Source: Nageia nagi
Lineage: Eukaryota; Pinophyta
Assembly (NCBI GenBank): GCA_050084985.1
Contig: JBITNC010000001.1
Span: 15,252,001 to 15,316,000, forward strand
Reading direction: 5' to 3'
Length of the DNA stretch: 64,000 nt
Made by a program: the position numbers and the translations under genes. Positions 56,331 through 64,000 of the stretch are shown one piece after another. The notes under the pieces were generated by a model that did no database searches, was not told the origin of the DNA, and saw only the letters and a program-made list of their open reading frames with translations. Each line of letters opens with the position of its first letter. The stretch's first letter is position 1.

Positions 56331-56814
56331 ATTGGTAAACACTAGCTCACAAGAAATTTAGGATTTATTAATAAAGTCTTTAATTCTTTGGTTAAAATGA
56401 AAGCTCCCAAATTATGGAAAGAACAGAATGTAGTAAGGTAGTGCTACTAGTTGGGTTGCCAATACCATTCAATTCCTTGAGCAGTCTTTTTCTAAGAAGC
56501 AACTCTCATATTTAGAACAAATAAATGACCTCACTTAAGAAGCAATCATAAGGTTCCTACATGTTGAGAGGTTAGAGAATGTTTTGACAGGTTTCAAAGT
56601 AGATACTGTAAAGATTCAAGCATCCCCTATTTTATCATAAGTTGACTATCAATACCTTAAATATTTGAATAAGAAGATACACCCCTCCCTCCCAACAAAG
56701 TTTATTCCACCACTTGATACCCCTACTAAATCTACATCTAAATAGGCTATTGGAAGCAACAAGTAGTGGGTCCCATTCTCCAGCATGCGAAGACCCCAAG
56801 AGCCCCCAGAAGAT

Positions 56815-58765
56815 TGTATTCTTTTAGAATTGCACTCTAAGTTGGGGTAAAACACTATTATTATTTTATTATTTCATTCTTTTCAAAACATTTTTTCTAT
56901 TCCAACTGTATTCCTTTTAAAATTAAATTTGAGTCTTTTGTTAGCCCTAAGTTTGAAGAATTCTAGGTGTTGTCAAGATCTGAATATTGTATGTATGGGT
57001 CCTTGTCTTTGATATTTTGCCTTGTAAATTTCTAGTCAAATTCGACTGGGTGTTGTAATAACTCTCAAGGATTAATATTAAGTCATATTAATAGTTAAAT
57101 GGGGTGAGAACTATATCTATAAAAGAATTATGTATGGGAAGAGAAAAGTATAAGGAAGTATATGAGAGTTATTGTAAATAAAATGTCCAAGAGTTGTTGT
57201 AAATATAGTGTCTGAGAGTTTTTGTAAATACATGATTTAAGAGTTTTTGTAAATATAAATCCAAGTTACATCTAAGTATTTAATGGGAGGTGCCTAGAAG
57301 TAAATAAACCCCATCAATTTTCAATAATGATGTCATAACTTTTGGCTAAAATCAACGAGTCCTGGAACAAGTAATGGTGAGTGATAATTCATGTAGATCC
57401 CAAATAGAGCCTACCGATTTTGAATAATGATTTTAGAGATTTTGGCTAAAATCAATGAATCCAAAAATAAGTAATGATGGGTGATGATTCATGTAGATCC
57501 CAAATAGAGCCCATCTATTTTGAGTGATGACATCATAACTTTTGGCTAAAATCATTGGGTCCCAAAATAAGTAATGATGGGTGATGATTCATTTAGATCC
57601 CAAATAGAGCCCATTAATTTTGAGAAATGATGTTAGAACTTTTGACTAAGATTAGTAGGTACTATGAAGAGCCATATTGTCAATAGAACTTGGAGAAAAG
57701 AAATAAGACTCACTAGACTAAGGTAAGAGTAATGGATAAGTAACACTCGGGTCCACTTGATCTTAAGTGTTTGACCCCTGGGGCCCTATTAATGTGTCAA
57801 ATTTAATTCAATTCCACATAAAAATGGTCATTTATTCTCAAAATAAGTTGATATATTATTCATAACCCTCCATTACTCTATTAATTTAGAACTACAGTAT
57901 GGATCATCAATGGTTGCAGAGAAGTAGATAGCTACTGATAGAACACAATGCTAGATTGTACCTATCAAACTATAGATAAGTACTTATTCAATCAGCCATA
58001 GTACCATAATTAATCAACTATAGGGCAAAAGAAGGAGAAATCAATGACATGTTAGAAGGATTGTGGCTCAATAAATATGACTGTTCAAAAATTTCAAATT
58101 CCTAGATAGTCATGTTGTTGGTACTTATTCACTGTGTAATATAACATAGTTGTAATATTTATTGTAAATAGTTTTCTTCACTTGCTTCAATAAGATGAGT
58201 AATTATGTATATTAATGATAGAAAACAACCAAGTAGAGGATGTAAATGTATAAATGATGAACTATTAGAAATCAAAGAGGTCAAATATTCTAGCAAATTT
58301 TCCCAGGTCTGTAAGATACTTTCATATATGATAATGCAAATAGATAATGCTTTACCCTTTGGCAACAAGCGGTTGTTTATTGCTTTTGTAAATTTTATGT
58401 ATGAGATGATATCTTAAGTTGTGGCTTTGTATTATGATTATGAGACCTCGAGGGTAAGATAGCTCACTATTATTAATCTTGGTTATGGATTACTGCTTAT
58501 GCTACAATGCCCAGGCTGTGAAGTTCTTATTTTAGTTTCAATTTAATTTGTTAATCTCTTACCTATAACTCAATATATTTTATCTCTTTCATATTACTCT
58601 TAACCTTTGTAATAGATAGGAACCAATCTATAACATGGATATTGACCAAAAAACTAACACGAGTGCATTCCCACCACCTTCTGCTCTTTCAAGGTACCTA
58701 CTATTATGGGAAATGGAGAACTTGATTAGACCAAACCCTTTGATGTTACATTATACAGATCAATA
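56815..58765 (+). mobile_element. 3' LTR of inner gypsy element (1951 bp)
   Basis: From TGTATTCTTTTAG to AGATCAATA, followed by the target duplication GCAAA. It carries the same internal tandem repeats as the 5' LTR (about 57315-57640). Confidence 0.88.
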
Positions 58766-58770
58766 GCAAA

Positions 58771-59461
58771 TCCTTAAAAGCTTAGTGAATTGCAATATAG
58801 TTAGATTGAGAATCCTAACTATGCATACTTATTCCTAAAAATTTAGAATATCAAAGAAGATTATGAATTCTAAGATGATTATTAATAGGTCTATTTCTTA
58901 AAGAAAGTTAAGATAAACTAAATAAACGAGCTAAGTTTAAGAGACTCACTTATATAAGTAATAATCTAAGACTACTCAATATGGTCAATTTGCACATAAC
59001 AAAGGATAATAATTAGGGTCAAGGGTACAAGAATTCCTCTTTGTGATAATATCTTAAGGATCAAGTTAGGGTTAGAAAAAGATATCTGAAGGAAAAGATG
59101 AGTAATATAATGAACAACCTATGTTAAAAAAAGAAAACTATGGAAATGATTTTTTCTATAGTAAACAAAATATAAGAATGATGCCATGAGAATTCCAAGA
59201 AAGCACAAGAATTTATTAGCTCTTAGAATAAATTAGTCAAGTTAGAAATAAAATTGAACTTTTTACCTAATTTTTCTAAGGTCTTTTGTTTTAAATTTTG
59301 AAACCTTGTGAAGAAGGTGTGTTATGTTCCATTATGTTTTGGTATGAATATCATATGTTATGATAAAATATGTTTCATTATTATGTGTATAAAATGAAAT
59401 AAGAGAAATTCAAACTATGGTAGTTAATACAAAGGACTATGTTAATCAAAGAGGGGAAGAA
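58771..59461 (+). mobile_element. Internal region of outer gypsy, right part
   Basis: Decayed sequence between the inner gypsy and a polypurine tract (AAAGAGGGGAAGAA, 59448-59461). No domain is recognisable. Confidence 0.5.
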
Positions 59462-62400
59462 TGTCACAACCCAACTCCCTACTGTGGATTCCCTTGCTAT
59501 ATTTAGGAGTATGTGGTATTTATTTGGTGTGAAATAAGAGAAAATTATGATGATTTGATTCAATTATAGCATTTTTATAAAATTGATTTGAAAATAATCT
59601 TATGAAAATATGATATTATCTATCTTTCTTCATACAAGATACTATTGAGGTGTACGTGTTGTGTTATGTTGTGCAGGTGAGGTATGAAGGCATGATGCTC
59701 ATGGGTACAAAGATGATAATACATGATGGATCTAATATCTAAAAAGAAGATCTAATATGACCATTATTAGACAAATTCCAATTAGTAAGATGCATATAGT
59801 TACATGGGGCGATGAAAATTAGGAGTCCCCCTAGGATGTGTGTTGAATGTTTATTCTTACTAGTTATCTGTTGTTTTGTAAATTATAAAATTTACCAATA
59901 AGGTTGAAAAGATCACCAAGGAGCCTTGACATCATTGTTAGTAGGGTTAGGTTTTGATTTATAGCTTAGGTAAAATTGATAAATATTTAATTACAAAATT
60001 AAAAGAATTATTTAAATAAATAGGGTTCAATGCCAAAAATAAATTAATAGGGATATTAATTTATTTTAAAGAGAAAATATGAATTGTGTTTAAAATACAC
60101 TTCATAGAAATGCCTAGAAACTAATGATAATAAAATATTATTATCATTATAAAATTTGGAGGATTAAAATTAATTAATGAGGTATTAACTAATTTTAAAG
60201 AAGATAAGGTTAGGATTTGCATCACTTTTGTTTATCCTATAAAGATAATAATAAAATAATGAAACCCTAATTTCTTAAAAATCTTATAAATAAAGGCTTA
60301 GGGTAATCTTAGAATAATCACTTGGAGATGCAAGGTTATGTTGCTGAATTGGAAGGTCAACCATTTTGCTTTGCGAGGAAGTTTTTAGCATTCAAGGGTT
60401 TTGGAGTCCTTCCAAGAATTTGATCAATTTGAAAATGTTTATTAGGTTGGTTCATTTTGATTTTTTGGTTGGGTTATAGAAATGATATTATATGTTTTTC
60501 TCTATGAGGGTGAAAGAAAAATAATAGTTTACACTTAGAAATTAAAGAAAATGTTACTTTAAATGTGGTAATTTGAATAACTAGAAAATGATTTCTAATT
60601 AGGGTTTTCTACATAATGTGGTATTTTTTAGAAAATATTACGATTTAGGAATTATTTTTCCTTGAACTAGCTTATTTTTCTTTGATCTAGTAATTTTGGT
60701 TTAATCCATTATAAATTTAAATATTGATTTGATTATTTGATTGTAGCTGAGAATTTGATCTTGTATGAAATTTATCATCTTCGTTGATGAAAGTTCTGAA
60801 AAAAATCATTAGTATTTTGGCAATAACTTTGTCATATGAACTCATATTGAGCTAAAATTTTGAGGATAGTTCATGGACATGTATATGAACAAAAATCAAA
60901 AATACTTTTTGATTAAATATGCAAAGAAAAAGATATAATCATTCTAATAAGGTTGATTATTAAGGACTACATTTTTTATCTATTAGTTTATAGATATAAA
61001 GTTTATTCTATTATTAATAATTAATAGGATGAATATAGAAAATAAAAATTACTCATCTAAAAAAGAATAAATTTACTCTAGTATAAAGGAAGTTTGTCTT
61101 GTTAAGAATTAGTACAAGGATGAAGATTATTTTAAAAGGTTAAAGATATTTAGATAACTAAAAAGGAAGAATCCAAGAAAAATAAATTATGTTAAATGAA
61201 ATTTAGTTTAGTATGAGTGCTAAAATAAATAGGTAAGAAATTTAACCTATTATTTCTTGATAAATAAATAGAGAATTAATTCATGATATTTATTTGAGAA
61301 AGAAATAGAGAATTAATTTGTGATATTTCTTAAAAAGGAAATATGAAAAGTAATATATGATTAAAGTTGTATGAAAAATATTTTATCATGAGGCTAAGAT
61401 AATTAAAATAAATAAATAAATGGAAGCATGATAATATTTTCTAAAAGATGTTAGAAAATGTTAAGTTCATGGAAAATAAGATAAAGATTAAGGAAGTGTG
61501 TGAATTCATTAAATGAATTAGAAATACTTTCCTTAAGTTGGAATCTAGATTTTGTTAAGTAGAATCAAAGTCTAGGAGCTTGTGGGAAAAGAAAGACTTT
61601 ATCCTTTATGTAGTTAATTTAGGAGAGGTAAATAAATAAAAAAATAAGGAATTTATATATGAATAATTTTTCTACCTTAAATATGGAAAAATATTAGCTC
61701 TTTTTGGAAATAAATTTACGTGGAATCAAGTTTGGATTTGTATTCTTTTCCTAAAATTAAATCTAGTTTTGAGTATGTAACCTAGGAGATTATTGATATA
61801 TTTTTATGTGTGAAGATATTTTCTTGTGTATGAAAAAGTAGTTACATTAGGGAAAGAAAAGTTGTTTTGATCCAAGTATACCCATTAGCTACCATGTCTA
61901 AGGAAGGTCGGTTCGTGCTTGTGAGGAATCCTTGCTTGTTCAATTGATTAAGGATGTCACTTCATACTTAATAAAGGATACTTGTATCAAGATTTTGGAT
62001 ATGTATTAATGTAATAGGAATATGGTTTGTATGATATTATATGATATTATATTACTATACATTACTAGACAATGAGAAATTATGATGTATTATCTATATA
62101 TACAATATGTAAGATGGAGCCATGTATGGAATACCGTTATGACATATAGATGATATGTTAATGATATTATATGTGCAATGTTGATGTGTTAAACATATTA
62201 GTGTGATGTTCATGTTTCATTATAAGATGAAAATGTGATGGACTATGATAATGTTCTTATAACATTTATGAACATTAATTCAGATTCATGATGAGTTTAA
62301 ATATGATAAGTTTATATATGTTTTATTATGAATGAATACTCTCAATATTGCTAGATAAGAATTATTTCAAAGTTGTATACTTGTTCAAAATTGAATGATA

Positions 62401-63341
62401 AGATGATGTTATTAGATAATATCCAAGAAAACTATATTCAATGATGCTATGATGGGTAAGGTACTTGCCATTCTTATTGTAGTCTTTTCATGTTGTTAGA
62501 CTATTTGTGTAGAAATGTTATTGCATGAGTAGGAGTAATAATCTTTCTAATGAAATTAGTTATGAATGTCTTAAGGTATACTTCTATAGTTGTGAGAAGA
62601 TAAATTAGTTGTTTTCCTAATCTACCTAAGTAAGAGTTAGCATGCTTGGATAAGCTATAATAAAACTAGGTGTGAGACTTAATACTTATTACCTACTATA
62701 TTGAGATAATCTTGGAAATTGAATATGAAACCTAGTTGGAACCCTAGGTAATACTTGAGCACTATAGTATGATATTAACAAATTATTGGGTAGGATAATT
62801 CAAGAAATATTATGAGAACAAGGAGTTATCAAATAGGATAGTTCAAGCAGTTCTCTACACATATGAATTCAAGATGAGAATAAGAATTATAGGAAAGAAT
62901 AATAAAGGAATTCACAAGATTGATTATAAAGGACCCTAAAGTACTTAAATTACTAATCTTGATGATGGTTTTAATCTAGATAAGTTGAGATACCATCAAA
63001 AAGATAGAATGTTTCAAGATAAGATGTCTAAGTAAGAAGGATAATATCTCCTAAGATGAACATTCTAGGCAAGCCATTTAGGATATTTAATGAAAAGGTT
63101 AAATAATAAGAGATAAATGGTGTTATCATCTAATGATGAGATTGTGACTCAAGAATAACAACACTTAGAACCATTAAGTGATCTTAATATCATGATTCAT
63201 AAGTAGCTTCTAAAATTTCATTATTGAATGTCCATGTGTATTTGTATATTGGTTTTAAAAAAATGATTAAATAAGGGTTTATTGGGATTGGAGTTAGTTC
63301 AAATTCGATTTTTAAGGTGTATAACACTAGTGGTGATATAA
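59462..63341 (+). mobile_element. 3' LTR of outer gypsy, about 3.9 kb
   Basis: Begins TGTCACAACCC directly after a polypurine tract. A TATAAATA box lies at 60285-60292. The right end is homologous to the 5' LTR end at 33694-33834, through AAGGTGT and a shared GATAT. The exact last base is uncertain (63326-63341). No coding frame of note lies within. The length is unusual but compatible with large plant gypsy LTRs. Confidence 0.6.
60285..60292 (+). promoter_or_regulatory. TATA box in outer gypsy LTR
   Basis: TATAAATA followed by AGGCTTAGGG, about 820 bp into the LTR. Confidence 0.45.
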
Positions 63342-63562
63342 AAATTCACCTATACCAAATGGTGATATATGAAATATCCACTTTTTGAAGGAAGTTCACA
63401 CTACTTCTCACTTCAAAGAATGATATCAAAAAATGTTGAGCATGTGTGATTGTCATTGTTGTCAACACGTGGTTTTGGTAAAGATCGGGTTCCGAAGGTG
63501 ATGAGGTCAGCAAGGAGAATTGAAAAGCTGGGGTTAGTAAATTAAGCATTTGGAAATGAAAA

Positions 63563-64000
63563 GATAAAAGTCCGGAGATAAAAGTCCGAAGATAAAAGTT
63601 CGAAGATAAAAGTCCGGAGATAAAAGTTCGGAGATAAAAGTCCGAAGATAAAAGTCCGAAGATAAAAGTCCAGAGATAAAAGTCCGGAGATAAAAGTCCG
63701 GAGATAAAAGTCCGGAGAGAAAAGTCCGGAGATAAAAGTTCGGAGATAAAAGTCCAAAGATAAAAGTCCAGAGATAAAAGTCCGAAGATAAAAGTTCAAA
63801 GATAAAAGTCTGGAGATAAAAGTCCAGAGATAAAAGTCTAAAGATAAAAGTCCAGAGATAAAAGTCCAGAGATAAAAGTTCGGAGATAAAAGTATGGAGA
63901 TAAAAGTTTGGAGATAAAAGTTTGGAGATAAAAGTCCGGAGATAAAAGTTTGGAGATAAAAGTCTGGAGATAAAAGTCCAGAGATAAAATTTCGAAGATA
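63563..64000 (+). repeat. 14-bp minisatellite
   Basis: Unit GATAAAAGTCCGGA with most variation in the last six bases. From 63563 to the final GATA at 63997 there are exactly 31 units, so register is perfect over 434 bp, and the array continues past the window. Minus-strand frames stay open through the array only because 14-bp units rarely create stops. Confidence 0.95.

Larger units (their letters stand above)
36243..58765 (+). mobile_element. Inner Ty3/gypsy element carrying a nested copia
   Basis: Two 1951-bp LTRs flanked by the direct repeat GCAAA (36238-36242 and 58766-58770) enclose gag, protease, RNase H, RT and integrase remnants and an extra ORF. A complete copia element (43978-52646) was inserted after the integrase. 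Without it the gypsy would be about 13.85 kb. All coding parts have stops, so it is dead. The RNase H lies before RT. The primer site is unclear (TTTTTGGCACATCC about 20 bp in is one candidate) and the tract before the 3' LTR (CCCCCAGAAGAT) is only weakly purine rich. Confidence 0.88.

Noticed and set aside
63542-63799. An 85-codon minus-strand frame with a repeated DFYLRTFISGLL unit
   Set aside because: It is a by-product of the 14-bp minisatellite: three units make 14 codons without stops. No start context or homology.
63563-64000. CRISPR-like array
   Set aside because: Units abut with no unique spacers, and the genome is eukaryotic.
1-64000. A bacterial-style defence system, operon or phage region
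   Set aside because: No matching genes or organisation; all multi-gene structure is explained by LTR elements.

Overview
This is eukaryotic nuclear DNA from a seed plant, most likely a gymnosperm with a large, repeat-rich genome. That is inferred from a PLS-class pentatricopeptide-repeat (PPR) gene, a subtilase fragment of plant type, Ty1/copia and Ty3/gypsy elements primed by initiator-tRNA-Met-like sites, multi-kilobase LTR elements nested inside each other, and very low gene density. The species cannot be fixed from the sequence alone. I see one largely intact host gene: a PPR gene on the minus strand at 20541-23215 with one GT-AG intron. I see no rRNA, tRNA, CRISPR or bacterial-type operon.

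Region 1 (1-15989) is a block of related, minus-oriented, decayed LTR elements without a visible reverse transcriptase. Three related leader starts (near 5026, 8177 and 15970) each follow a CACAACA end. A segment of about 3.1 kb occurs twice (about 5049-8177 and 11637-15970). The second copy is interrupted by a clean 1105-bp solo LTR (13632-14736) with a TTTGG target duplication, so the first copy shows the empty site. Between the copies lies a gag-protease-like remnant with two degenerate retropepsin motifs, followed by a polypurine tract and a 336-bp 3' LTR. Region 2 (15992-18375) is a truncated minus-strand gypsy element: a fragment of reverse transcriptase, a primer-binding site and a 1347-bp 5' LTR.

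Region 3 (18376-25164) holds the PPR gene in AT-rich flanks. Region 4 (25165-33431) has a LINE endonuclease fragment cut by a minus-oriented LTR, then a plus-oriented non-autonomous copia-like element (27719-33431) that carries a subtilase fragment and several tandem repeats. The two elements make a large inverted repeat.

Region 5 (about 33536-63341) is a nested stack. An outer, decayed gypsy element (5' LTR end at about 33834, 3' LTR 59462 to about 63341) contains an inner gypsy element (36243-58765) with two LTRs of exactly 1951 bp and a GCAAA target duplication. The inner gypsy contains a complete copia element (43978-52646) with LTRs of 459 and 477 bp and a TTCTT target duplication. The inner gypsy has the order gag, protease, RNase H, reverse transcriptase, integrase, with the RNase H ahead of the reverse transcriptase, plus an extra decayed coding region before its 3' LTR. 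The copia element is young by LTR similarity, but its coding region has several stops and frameshifts and a Lys in place of the catalytic integrase Glu. Region 6 (63563-64000) is a 14-bp minisatellite in perfect register that runs off the window.

Most of the window is therefore a record of insertion, internal duplication and decay. The most interesting points are the RNase H position in the inner gypsy, PPR and subtilase fragments inside elements, the shared LTR modules of autonomous and coding-less copia elements, and the intron plus truncated E+ tail of the PPR gene.
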